A stretch of 64,000 nucleotides of DNA, from assembly GCF_006716445.1 (NCBI RefSeq), contig NZ_VFPA01000003.1, positions 372,001 to 436,000 of the forward strand, given 5' to 3'. A program made the position numbers and the translations under genes. This document shows, piece by piece, positions 1-7,987 of the stretch. The notes beneath the pieces are model-generated. The model did not search any database, was not told where the DNA came from, and was given only the letters and a program-made list of their open reading frames with translations. Every line of letters begins with the position of its first letter. Position 1 is the stretch's first letter. Source of the DNA: Pseudonocardia kunmingensis. GTDB taxonomy: Bacteria; Actinomycetota; Actinomycetes; Mycobacteriales; Pseudonocardiaceae.

Positions 1-773
1 GCGTAGAAGCCTGCGTCCCCCGGCATCTGCTCGGTCCGCGGCACGTCCGGGTACCAGCGCCGGGCCAGCTCCTGCGACGGGGTGGCACTGGCGGTCCTGG
101 CCGCCACGATGTTGCAGACCGCGTGGCCGGGTGAGCGGCGGTGCAGCGCGAGCAGGCAGGCCGCGGCGGCGGAGTCGAGCGACGTCCAGCCCCACAGCTC
201 ACCGCGGCGCCGCTCGTCGTCGCACCGCGCACGGGCCTCGGCGTGCTCCTCGCACAGCGCGTGCAGCCGCAGCGCCGTGAACGCGACGTCCGGTCTGCGG
301 CGGGCGAAGGCGGCGGACTGCTGCTCGAGGATCCACTTCGAGAGGCTGTAGGAGTCCTCGCAGTACGACGCGTGCTCCTCGGTCACCGGGAAGGCGTCGT
401 AGCGCGCCGCGGCGCTGAACACGCCCCCGATCGCGTTGATGCTCGACGCGAGGCACACCGCGCCCGCACCGTGCTCCTCGGCCGCAACCAGGACGTGGTG
501 CGTGCCGTCCACGTTCGTGCGGGTGACCAGCGGCTCCGGGTAGCGCGGGTGGATCAGCGCCCCGAGGTGGACCACGCCCTGCGCCCCGGCGAGCGCGGCG
601 CGCACCTGCTCGAGATCGGTCACGTCCGCCGGCCGCCACTCCACGCCGTCGACCTGCTCCCCGGCGACCGCGGCCGGCAGGTCCACGGCGATCACCTCGT
701 GACCGGCGCCGACGGCACGGGTGACGACCCGCTGACCGAGCCGGCCCGCCGCGCCCGTGACCGCGATACGCAT
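1..773 (-). CDS. NAD(P)-dependent epimerase/dehydratase, 3' end cut by window edge
   Basis: Extended short-chain dehydrogenase acting in the cytoplasm, probably on a nucleotide sugar, sugar or uronate. The N-terminus has the Rossmann glycine motif GAAGRLG (residues 7-13), an acidic residue at the end of beta-2 (VDLP) and DVTD near residue 50. Catalytic candidates are the serines in SSINAIGG (about 110) and YSLSK (Y142, K146). The ATG at 771-773 places the glycine motif where the family has it. The frame stays open for 257 residues to the window edge, so the C-terminal substrate-binding part is only partly visible. The substrate cannot be told from sequence; uronate dehydrogenase-like enzymes are one possibility. 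It follows the RCC1 relic on the same strand. Confidence 0.85.
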   Translation of the reverse strand, partial: MRIAVTGAAGRLGQRVVTRAVGAGHEVIAVDLPAAVAGEQVDGVEWRPADVTDLEQVRAALAGAQGVVHLGALIHPRYPEPLVTRTNVDGTHHVLVAAEEHGAGAVCLASSINAIGGVFSAAARYDAFPVTEEHASYCEDSYSLSKWILEQQSAAFARRRPDVAFTALRLHALCEEHAEARARCDDERRRGELWGWTSLDSAAAACLLALHRRSPGHAVCNIVAARTASATPSQELARRWYPDVPRTEQMPGDAGFY

Positions 774-832
774 TCCTCAGCTCCCCGCGGTGATCGTTGC
801 CGGTCTCGCCCTCCAAATTAGGTTGAGTCCGT

Positions 833-2075
833 CTACAGAACAACGGTCGTCGTGGCGGACGGCGCGGTGATGACGACGGCGCGGCGAGGAGCGCGTGGCT
901 CCCGGAGACGGCCAGGACCGGGCCGGGCAGCGGGATCCGCACCGGCGTGAGCGCCGCGCCCGCGGTGTAGCGGCCGATGGGGCCTGCGGACCCCCACGCC
1001 CAGAGGCCACCGTCGGCGTCGACGGCGTAGCCGGTCAGGCCGGCGGCCCCGATCCACCGCGCGGGCGGCAGGCCCGCGACCCGAGCGGGTACGGCGGCGA
1101 CGTGGCCGTCCGCCCGCCCGTCGCCGAGCGCGCCCGCCGCCCCGCGACCCCAGGCCCACACTCCCCCGTGCCGGTCCCGCGCGTAGGCGACGTCCGACCC
1201 GCCGGCGACCTGGACGACGTCACGAGCCCGGCCACCGCGACCGGCCTGCCGGTCTGCCCGCCGGTGGGGCTCACGCCGAGCAGGCCGTGCGCGTTGTCGC
1301 CCCACGCGCAGACGCCGCCCCCGGCGGTCGCAGCCACCACGGCGCCTCCGACGGACGCGAGCGAGACGACACCGGAGACACCCCTGATGCCCGTCACCGA
1401 GGTGTCGGCGCGCTCCCCCAGGACCTCGGTGATGGTGACGCCCCAGCCGGCGACGGTCCCGTCGACGCGCAGCGCGAGCGCGGTCAGGGCACCCGGGGCG
1501 ATGCCGTGCACCCCCGTCAGGCCCTCGACCGGGATCGGCGACGCGACGTGGTCGCGGACGGTGTCGCGCTTCCCACCGTGGGCGAGCAGTCCTTCCCCCC
1601 ATGCCAGCACCGTGCCGTCGGCGCGCACGGCGAACGCCGCCGAGCCGACGACGTGCACGGAACGCGCATCGGTGATCCCGGGCACCTGCTGCGGCGTGGG
1701 GACGGCGTGCCTGCTCAGGTCACCGTCACCGAGGCTGCCCTTGTGGCCGAGCCCGTAGGCCCAGACGGTGCCGTCGGCGCGGACCGCGTACGTCGTGAAA
1801 CCCGAGCTCGCGAGCGACACGACGGCGCTCCACCCGGGCACCGCCTCCGGCTCGCCCTCCCCGATGTGCGCGCCGCCCGCGTCCGCCGCGAAGTGCGGCT
1901 TCCAGGCGTACACGGTGCCCGGCACCGGCTCGACGGGCTGGGGAGCACCGGCGCCGCCGCGGCACGGCGGCGCGAGGAGGACGGCCCGGTCGGCTGCGGT
2001 GCAGCCGGCGAGGCCGAGCACCACGGTCACCCCGGCGGCGGCCGCAGCGACGAGACGACGGCATGAGCGGGTCAC
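833..2075 (-). pseudogene. RCC1-repeat lipoprotein, frameshifted
   Basis: A GTG at 2073-2075 starts a signal peptide ending in the lipobox LAGC, followed by RCC1-type beta-propeller repeats (GTVYAWK, GTVWAYGLG, GTVLAWGEG, GGVCAWGDN). The repeats break near 1224: the frame goes off course after VAVAGL, while the next frame resumes with DVVQVAGGSDVAYA and further repeats (GGVWAWGRG, GGLWAWGSA). Restoring one base there would join them. A second shift near 870 is needed to reach a natural end at the stop at 833. It is therefore either a decayed surface propeller protein or a gene with two sequencing errors. In the family such proteins bind ligands outside the membrane; none is identified here. 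Confidence 0.7.
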
Positions 2076-2238
2076 AACGGGAAGCCTGCCCGCCGCACGC
2101 CCGCCGCGGATCCGTGGTTCCACGTGAGACGGGCGGGCATGCCGTCGAGCCTCTCGACGATGGGCGATCGCACCCCGATCCGATCGACTGGACGCCATGA
2201 CGACGAACACGATCCCCGGGCTCCGGGAGGACACCGCG

Positions 2239-2745
2239 ATGACGACGATCCGGGGCGCGGCGCTGTTCGCGGCCACCCTCACCACCGGGCTGTACGCCGG
2301 GCTGTTCTACACCTTCTCCGTCCCGGTCATGCCCGGACTGGGCCAGGTGGACGACGAGACGTTCGTGCGCGCCGTGCAGCAGATCAACCGGGCGGTCGAG
2401 AACGGGTGGTTCATGACGATCTTCCTCGGCGCGCCGGCCCTGGCCGCCCTGGCCGCGGTGCTGCGCCTGCGCCAGGGCCACCGACGGGCCTTGGCATGGA
2501 CCGCCGCCGGGTTCGTGCTCGCCGCGACGGCGCAGATCATCACCTTCGTCGTCCACATCCCGCTGAACACCACGATCGACACGGCGGGCGACCCCGGCCG
2601 GATCGCCGACATCGCCGGCCTGCGCGCCGGCTTCGAGGCGGCCTGGACGCGGTGGAACCTCGCGAGGACCATCACGGCCACCGCCGCGTTCGCCTGCCTC
2701 ATCCGCGCGGTGGCGGTGGACGGGCGGGGCCGCACCACCCCGTGA
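2239..2745 (+). CDS. DUF1772 (anthrone-oxygenase-like) membrane protein
   Basis: A 168-residue membrane protein with four hydrophobic helices (about 5-25, 55-75, 82-105, 145-162), matching the length and layout of DUF1772 proteins. That family is named after anthrone oxygenases, but most bacterial members have no proven reaction. The segments TGLYAGLFYTFSVPVMPGL and HIPLNTTID are typical. I chose the ATG at 2239 because GGGAGG lies 8 bases upstream; the in-frame start at 2197 lacks such a site. It stands alone between two genes unrelated to it. Function is inferred from family only. Confidence 0.8.
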   Translation: MTTIRGAALFAATLTTGLYAGLFYTFSVPVMPGLGQVDDETFVRAVQQINRAVENGWFMTIFLGAPALAALAAVLRLRQGHRRALAWTAAGFVLAATAQIITFVVHIPLNTTIDTAGDPGRIADIAGLRAGFEAAWTRWNLARTITATAAFACLIRAVAVDGRGRTTP

Positions 2746-2936
2746 TCCGCGGTTTCGGTTGTCCATGGTCGTGCGGACAGCGATGGGCAACCGATACTTC
2801 GAATCATGGCGGCCGCCGAAGTCGCGCATGCCCGAGGCAGCGCATGGACGTGGGCCGCTCCGGCGTCGACGCCGGGTTCTCGCTCCCCGGTGCGGTGCCG
2901 GTGGCGATCGCACCGGCCAGGAGCAGCCTGGTGGGC

Positions 2937-3196
2937 TGCGGTGGGCGGGCCGTTCCCGGCTCGAGACCAGCTGCCCCACCCCCGCGTCCAGGCATCACTC
3001 GCAGTTCGGTCCGGCGCCCTACCCGACCTCCGGTGGCGAGGGTGGCCCGGTTGGCACAACCACCGAATATCGTGGCCGCCCGGGCGGCCGTCCCCGACCT
3101 GGCCCCGGCCGGTCCAGGACGAGACCGTCGCTGCCGGGTGCCACTCATCCGGCTGTGGTGCCGTTCCCAACCCCTTCGAATCGGCCTTGATCAGCG
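2937..3196 (+). repeat. Repeat R1, outer part of HNH module A
   Basis: About 260 bases that recur in inverted orientation as R3 at 31805-32049. Shared blocks include GGGCGGGCCGTTCCCGG, CCAGCTGCCCCACC, CGAATATCGTGGCCGCCCGG and CCTTGATCAGCG. It also shares its two core blocks with repeat R2 on the opposite strand, so R1 and R2 form a long imperfect inverted repeat. No convincing reading frame runs through it; the open frames are Arg/Pro-rich noise. Together with R2 it fills most of the gene-free stretch 2746-3708. Confidence 0.7.
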
Positions 3197-3227
3197 ATGC
3201 AGCGGCCTGAGCCGCACCCGTGCAGCG

Positions 3228-3521
3228 CATGTCCCGTTTCCGCCGATCAAGAGCGCCTGGACGGCCTCGGGCCGGTCCGATGATCACACGCAGGTGACGG
3301 AACGGGACCACAGCCAGGTGCCCACCCACCAGGCAGGGACGTTCTCGTCCAGACGGGCCTGGGCCATGTCGGGGACGGCCGCCCGGCCGGCCACGATATT
3401 CGGTAGTTGCACCAACCCGGCCACCCCGCGACGGGCGGGGGCAGGGGGAGCAGGCCGACTGCGCCGAGCACCGGGCCGACGCTGACGGCAGTGGCCTCGA
3501 GCCGGGAACGGCCCGCCCACA
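3228..3521 (-). repeat. Repeat R2, inner part of HNH module A
   Basis: About 290 bases nearly identical to 31321-31616 on the other strand. Read on the minus strand it runs from TGTGGGCGGGCCGTTCCCGG through CGAATATCGTGGCCGG and GGCCCAGGCCCGTCTGGACG to GGCGGAAACGGGACATG. It lies directly upstream of the HNH gene in both modules and is probably part of the mobile or duplicated unit. No protein is supported. Confidence 0.7.
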
Positions 3522-3679
3522 GGAGTTTTCATGACACATAGACATGAGCGGGGTTCGATCTTCCCCCAACCCCGCTCACGTCTATCTGATCATGTATCTG
3601 CCAAACGCCTCGATAAGTCCACGAGCCCGGGAGACACGTTCACTATTGCAAACACGGACCACCCGAACGCCACCTGCAT

Positions 3680-3702
3680 TCGAAAACATGTTCGACTAAA
3701 CT
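3680..3702 (+). promoter_or_regulatory. LexA-like (SOS) box plus -10 of a leaderless HNH gene
   Basis: TCGAAAACATGTTCGA (3680-3695) differs by one base from the actinobacterial LexA consensus TCGAAC-N4-GTTCGA. TAAACT (3697-3702) fits a TANNNT -10 box. The HNH start codon is at 3709, where transcription would begin, so the mRNA is probably leaderless. The same arrangement precedes the second copy. LexA boxes in front of 13E12-family genes are known from Mycobacterium tuberculosis. Confidence 0.6.
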
Positions 3703-3708
3703 CAGGGT

Positions 3709-4980
3709 ATGTCCGCAGTCGCCGCCGCACACCACCACCTCCAACAGGCGCTGGACGAATTGCGGCAGGCCGCGGAATCCGGCCTGACCTCCGACCCCGA
3801 GTTGTTGTCGGTGCTGACGGTCAGCGAAGGACTGTCACGACAGCTGGAGCACCTCACCGTCGCCACCACCGCCGCCCTGCAACGGCGCGGGACCTTCACC
3901 GAACGCGGGTATCGGGACACCACCGGGGCGTTGACCGACCTACTCGGCTGTGACCGGTTCGAGGCCCACCGCCGCGTCCTCGCCGCCGAGCAGGCGTGCG
4001 AGCAGATCGGGCTGGACGGCACCGTGCTCCCCGCCCGGCTGCCGGCCACCGCGAAGGCGTTCGCCGCCGGACAGGCCGGCCTGCGTCACGTCGAGGTCAT
4101 CGCCGGACTGCTGAACACCCCGGCGGCGGGGCGGCTCACCGACGCCCAACGCGGCGGACTGGAAGAACAACTCGCCGCCCTGGCCAGCGAGTACCGGCCC
4201 ACCCAACTACGCAACCTCGGCACCCAGCTGATCGAAGCCCTCGACGACGACGGACCCGAACCCGACGACACCCCACCCGCCCCGGTCAACACACTGCACC
4301 TGCGCCGCAACCGCGACGGATCCGGCGGGAAGATCACCGCCCAGATCGACGACGCCGCCATGTTCGACGCCATCGCCACCGTCATCGACGCGAAGTCGAA
4401 GCCGCTCGGCAAGGACGACCAGCGTCCCACCGCGCAACGCCAGGCCGAAGCACTCGCCGACGCCTGCGGGTACGTCCTCGCCCACGGCGAGGCCGACACC
4501 CTGCCTGAGACCGGCGGGCGCCGGCCGCAGTTGAACGTCATCATCCGACTGGAGGACCTCGAAGCCCGGGCGCGGTCGGCGATGCTGGACTTCGGCGGCA
4601 CCCTCACCCCGGAGTCACTGCGGATGCTGGCCTGCGATGCCGCCGTGGTGCCGATCGTGATGAACGGCGCCGGGCAGCCCTTGGACGTCGGCCGTTCGAC
4701 CCGCGTCATCCCCGACGGGTTGCGCCGGGCGGTCACCGCCCGGGACCGGGGATGCGCCCACCCGGGGTGTGATCGTCCGCCTGCTTGGTGCGAAATCCAC
4801 CACATCCTCGAATGGGAACACGACGGCTGCACCGTGTTGTGCAACCTGGTGATGTTGTGCAAGGCGCACCACCGGTTGATCCACCATTCCGGGTGGACCG
4901 TCCGGATGCGGGACGGGCGACCGGAGTTCATACCACCGAAATGGATCGACTACCAACAACGACCCCGCCGAAACCCCTGA
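3709..4980 (+). CDS. DUF222/HNH endonuclease-domain protein (13E12 repeat family), copy A
   Basis: A 423-residue protein. An alpha-helical DUF222 region fills roughly residues 1-290, and a C-terminal HNH nuclease fold follows from about 347, with CAHPGCDRPPAWCEIHHI and LCKAHHRLIHH carrying the cysteines and the histidines that bind metal. This is the full architecture of 13E12 repeat proteins, which occur in many copies in actinobacterial genomes and whose role is not established. By my reading copy B (29887-31158) differs at about 15 positions, roughly 96% identity, so the duplication is recent or kept similar by gene conversion. A LexA-like box immediately upstream suggests induction by DNA damage. 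Confidence 0.9.
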   Translation: MSAVAAAHHHLQQALDELRQAAESGLTSDPELLSVLTVSEGLSRQLEHLTVATTAALQRRGTFTERGYRDTTGALTDLLGCDRFEAHRRVLAAEQACEQIGLDGTVLPARLPATAKAFAAGQAGLRHVEVIAGLLNTPAAGRLTDAQRGGLEEQLAALASEYRPTQLRNLGTQLIEALDDDGPEPDDTPPAPVNTLHLRRNRDGSGGKITAQIDDAAMFDAIATVIDAKSKPLGKDDQRPTAQRQAEALADACGYVLAHGEADTLPETGGRRPQLNVIIRLEDLEARARSAMLDFGGTLTPESLRMLACDAAVVPIVMNGAGQPLDVGRSTRVIPDGLRRAVTARDRGCAHPGCDRPPAWCEIHHILEWEHDGCTVLCNLVMLCKAHHRLIHHSGWTVRMRDGRPEFIPPKWIDYQQRPRRNP

Positions 4981-5040
4981 CCGGATCGTCTGCGACATGG
5001 GCCGCAGGCCGCCACAGGGCGGGCTCGACGGGAAGCGCTG

Positions 5041-5781
5041 TCAGCACCACTCGTGCGCGCAGTACCCGCCGGTGAGCGCCCCGTCGGGCAGGTCGACGTT
5101 CGGCACGTCCACGTCCACCTCCACGCGGTCGCCGTCGTCGCCGTAGACGAGCGGCTCGCCGCAGGGAGGGGCGTACACGCCCTCCGGCCGGTACTGCGCG
5201 ATGCCCTGGGCACCCGAGAGCCGCTCCTCGTAGCTGGCGTTCGCGTCGCTGCTCGCCACCGGCGTCGCCCACCCGGCGAGCACGACCGACTTGCCGAGGT
5301 CGTAGGCGTAGAGCGGCTGGTCGTCCCGGTCGGTGGTCGCCGCGTACTGGACGTAGCGCAGGAAACGGCCGTGCTGGTCGACGTCCACGCCCGGCTCGGC
5401 GTGCAGCTTCACCTCGTCACCCTCGACGAGCGAGCGCATGTGCTCGGCCGCGCCCGGGCCTGCGCAGGTGTCGGCCTCGGGAGCGTCGACACCGAGGAGT
5501 CGGACGCGGCGGCCGTCGGTGGTCTCGAGGCTGTCGCCGTCGACGACGCGCCGGACGGTGACGAGCTCGCCGCCGGGGTGGCAGGTGTCGTCGCCGTCGT
5601 AGACGATGTCGTGGGAATGGCAGGTCGCCTCGTGCAGGGTCGGCAGGGCGGCCGGCTGCGCGGCCGGCAAGGCACTGACGGTCCGGGGCTGCGTGGCCGG
5701 GTCCCCCTCGGCCTGTCCGCAGGATCCGACGATCACGACGAACCCGACGAAGCCGATCAGCAGCTTCCCACCGGTCCTCAT
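5041..5781 (-). CDS. Secreted thermonuclease-family (SNase-like) lipoprotein
   Basis: A 246-residue protein starting MRTGGKLLIGFVGF with a signal peptide and a lipobox-like VGSC, so it is probably anchored outside the membrane. The staphylococcal-nuclease core is intact: VVDGDSL, RVRLLGVDAPE (arginine, calcium-binding aspartate and catalytic glutamate) and the second arginine in GRFLRYV. The expected job is calcium-dependent cleavage of extracellular nucleic acids. The C-terminus after about residue 175 is an extension of unknown role ending in cysteine. I chose the ATG at 5779-5781; an upstream in-frame start adds 12 residues that are unlikely ahead of a signal peptide. It is divergent from the HhH protein. 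Confidence 0.85.
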   Translation of the reverse strand: MRTGGKLLIGFVGFVVIVGSCGQAEGDPATQPRTVSALPAAQPAALPTLHEATCHSHDIVYDGDDTCHPGGELVTVRRVVDGDSLETTDGRRVRLLGVDAPEADTCAGPGAAEHMRSLVEGDEVKLHAEPGVDVDQHGRFLRYVQYAATTDRDDQPLYAYDLGKSVVLAGWATPVASSDANASYEERLSGAQGIAQYRPEGVYAPPCGEPLVYGDDGDRVEVDVDVPNVDLPDGALTGGYCAHEWC

Positions 5782-5860
5782 CCGAGGCACTCCATCTCGA
5801 GATGCAGGCACGAGCATCCGAGCGGAGGCTCCGGAATCTGATCGGCGCGCGAAGCCATGA

Positions 5861-5889
5861 TCGTTACACGTTCAACATCTCCGTAACGA
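5861..5889. promoter_or_regulatory. Inverted repeat between divergent nuclease and HhH genes
   Basis: TCGTTAC (5861-5867) and GTAACGA (5883-5889) form a perfect 7-base inverted repeat with a 15-base spacer, in the 161-base divergent region. Its position suits a regulator site serving one or both genes, but no cognate regulator is evident. Confidence 0.3.
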
Positions 5890-5942
5890 GTCGTGGCGCG
5901 GGGGCGACAGTTCGCCCGACGACCGCGCAACGAGGGAGAACC

Positions 5943-6677
5943 GTGAACGCACCGATGCCCGATCCGCACCTCCGTCAGGCGCGGGTCTCCGCACCGGCGT
6001 CCGTCGCGCCGGCCGGGCCGCGCTCGGGCCCCGTGAGCTGGTTCCTCCGCGGCGGCTGGTACCTCTTCGTGATCGTGCTCTCCCTCGGGATGCTCAGCTT
6101 CGTCCCGTTCGTGCACGCCGCCTTGCGCACCCGCAGGCCGCTGATGTGGCTGTGGGCCACGCTCTACACCGCGGCGGTCGTCGCGCTCTTCCTCGTCACC
6201 GGCACGGTGGACGTCGGTGGCATGGCGATCGGCCTCACGATCATCGCTGCTGTGCACTCCGTCGTCCTGCGTCGACAGGTGTGGTCCTCGGCCCCCGCCC
6301 GGTCGGAGCCGGCCACCGCCGCACTCGGCCCGGCCGGCACCGATCCCGCCGTCGCCGCGGTCCTGGCCGCCCGCGCCCGGCGCGACGAGGCACGCCGCCT
6401 CGCCGCCGCCGACCCCCAGATGGCCCGGGAACTGCGCATCGGACGACCCGACCTCCCTCGCGACTACGACGACGGCGGTCTCGTGGACCTCAACAGCGCG
6501 CCTCCGCACGCGATCGCGAACACGTGCGGGACCGAGATCGGCGTGGCCGCCCGGATCGCCGACGTCCGCGCCGCCGGGGTCGTCTTCGCCACGGTCGAGG
6601 ACGTCTTCTCCTTCGCCGACGTCCCGTACCCGCTCTGGGACCGCATCCGCGAGCGCGCGGTCGTCATCGCGGGCTGA
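5943..6677 (+). CDS. Membrane protein with C-terminal helix-hairpin-helix (ComEA-like) domain
   Basis: A 244-residue protein with three hydrophobic segments (about 38-60, 68-84, 88-104) and a soluble tail. The last 65 residues, from DLNSAPPHAIANTCG to the C-terminus, resemble the paired helix-hairpin-helix of ComEA-type proteins (DLNxAxxxxLxxxxGI), which bind DNA or proteins. Here the signature is degenerate, with CGTEIG in place of the usual glycine hairpin, so DNA binding is uncertain. GTG at 5943 is chosen because GAGGGAG lies 6-12 bases upstream. It is divergent from a secreted nuclease; a shared role in handling outside DNA is an inference only. Confidence 0.7.
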   Translation: MNAPMPDPHLRQARVSAPASVAPAGPRSGPVSWFLRGGWYLFVIVLSLGMLSFVPFVHAALRTRRPLMWLWATLYTAAVVALFLVTGTVDVGGMAIGLTIIAAVHSVVLRRQVWSSAPARSEPATAALGPAGTDPAVAAVLAARARRDEARRLAAADPQMARELRIGRPDLPRDYDDGGLVDLNSAPPHAIANTCGTEIGVAARIADVRAAGVVFATVEDVFSFADVPYPLWDRIRERAVVIAG

Positions 6678-6696
6678 CCGGCGCGGATGGTGTCCG

Positions 6697-7821
6697 CTAC
6701 GCCGCCGGCGTGCCCCGGTGGGCCGCGGCGACGGCGAGGCGCCCCATCCCGATGACGCCGGCGTCCGGCCCGGTCACGGTGGCGTCGATGACGAGGTGCC
6801 CGGTGGCGATGGGGTGCGACCCCTCGTACACGCGCCCGCGGACCGCTGCGACGAACGGCTCCACCGAGGACAGCGCGCCGCCGAGGTAGACCGCGCCGGG
6901 GTTGACGAGGTTCACCACGGTGCACAGCACGGCGCCGAGGTAGCCGCCGGCGGCGCGGACCAGCGCGGAGACCTCGGGGTCGCCGTCCTGCGCCCGGCGC
7001 ACGACCTCGGCGGTGGAGCCGACCTCGATCCCGCGGGCCTGCAGCAGCCGCACGATGCCCGCGCCCGAGGACACCGTCTCGAGGCAGCCGAGGTTGCCGC
7101 ACGAGCACGGGGTGGCGCTGGCGACGTCCACCCGGGTGTGGGTGATGTTGCCGGCGCCGACCGAGGAGCCGGGGTAGATCCGGCCGCCCACGACGAGGCC
7201 GCAGCCGATCGCGGTGCCCGCCTTGATGGTGACGGAGTCCCTGGCGTGGTCGGGGCGGGCGTAGTGCTCCCCGAGCGCCATCGCGTTGGCGTCGTTCTCG
7301 ACCACGGCGGGCACGCCGAGCCGTTCGCCGACCATCGCGCCGACCGCGACGTCGTTCCATCCGGGCATGCGCGAGGCCTGGACGACCGCGCCCCGGTCGG
7401 AGTCGACGGGGCCGGGGAGTGAGAGCCCCGCGGCGAGGACCGTGCTGCCCCGGGTGGCCTCGCCCCATGCGGTGACGATCCGGTCGAGTGTGGCGTGCGG
7501 GCCCTCGGTGACGTCGACCTCGACCTCGACCACGTCGCGCAGGGCGCCGGTGAGGTCGACGACCGCGGTGCGCGCGTGGTGGCTGCCGACGTCCGCGACG
7601 ACGACGCAGCCGCCGTCGTCGCGCAGCCGCAGGATCCGTCCCGGCCGGCCGCCGCGGGAGGGCGCGAGGTCGGCCTCGTGCAGCACACCCGAAGCCAGCA
7701 GCTGCCCCACGCGCAGCGACACGGTCGAGGGCGCCCAGCCCAGCGCCTTGCCGATCGCGGCCCGGGTGACGGCCTGACCGGTGGCGACGAGCTCGACGAT
7801 GGCGGCGGTTGCCTCGGACAT
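6697..7821 (-). CDS. ROK-family transcriptional repressor
   Basis: A 374-residue NagC/XylR-type regulator. An N-terminal winged helix-turn-helix (about 5-60, AAIGKALGWAPSTVSLRVGQLL) is followed by a sugar-kinase-like ROK domain with the zinc motif CSCGNLGCLE and conserved ENDANAMALGEH and GTAIGCGLVV. Such proteins release DNA on binding a sugar or sugar phosphate. It is divergent from the ABC/M81/CutC/ROK-kinase operon starting at 7988, so it most likely represses that operon and senses the compound the operon imports. The DPG/GTG-type kinase residues are only partly kept, as in other ROK repressors. Confidence 0.88.
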   Translation of the reverse strand: MSEATAAIVELVATGQAVTRAAIGKALGWAPSTVSLRVGQLLASGVLHEADLAPSRGGRPGRILRLRDDGGCVVVADVGSHHARTAVVDLTGALRDVVEVEVDVTEGPHATLDRIVTAWGEATRGSTVLAAGLSLPGPVDSDRGAVVQASRMPGWNDVAVGAMVGERLGVPAVVENDANAMALGEHYARPDHARDSVTIKAGTAIGCGLVVGGRIYPGSSVGAGNITHTRVDVASATPCSCGNLGCLETVSSGAGIVRLLQARGIEVGSTAEVVRRAQDGDPEVSALVRAAGGYLGAVLCTVVNLVNPGAVYLGGALSSVEPFVAAVRGRVYEGSHPIATGHLVIDATVTGPDAGVIGMGRLAVAAAHRGTPAA

Positions 7822-7918
7822 GGCCCCTCTTCCAAGAACGAACGAAGTTCACCGCTGTTCGTCCCCTTCGCCGGGCTCGTCCTGGCTGAATTTATCGGTC
7901 CGTAACGACGAAGGGCTG

Positions 7919-7948
7919 TTGAACGCGGCGCGATGCTGGTTGCATATT
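7919..7948 (+). promoter_or_regulatory. Candidate promoter of the ABC/M81/CutC/ROK operon
   Basis: TTGAAC (7919-7924) and CATATT (7943-7948) are separated by 18 bases, a vegetative-type promoter about 30 bases before the Shine-Dalgarno GGAGGA of the binding-protein gene. Upstream, GAACGAAGTTC (7840-7850) is a small palindrome that could be the ROK repressor site. Confidence 0.45.
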
Positions 7949-7987
7949 GCCATCTTGCAGGAACTTTTGCCAGCAATGGAGGAAGTA

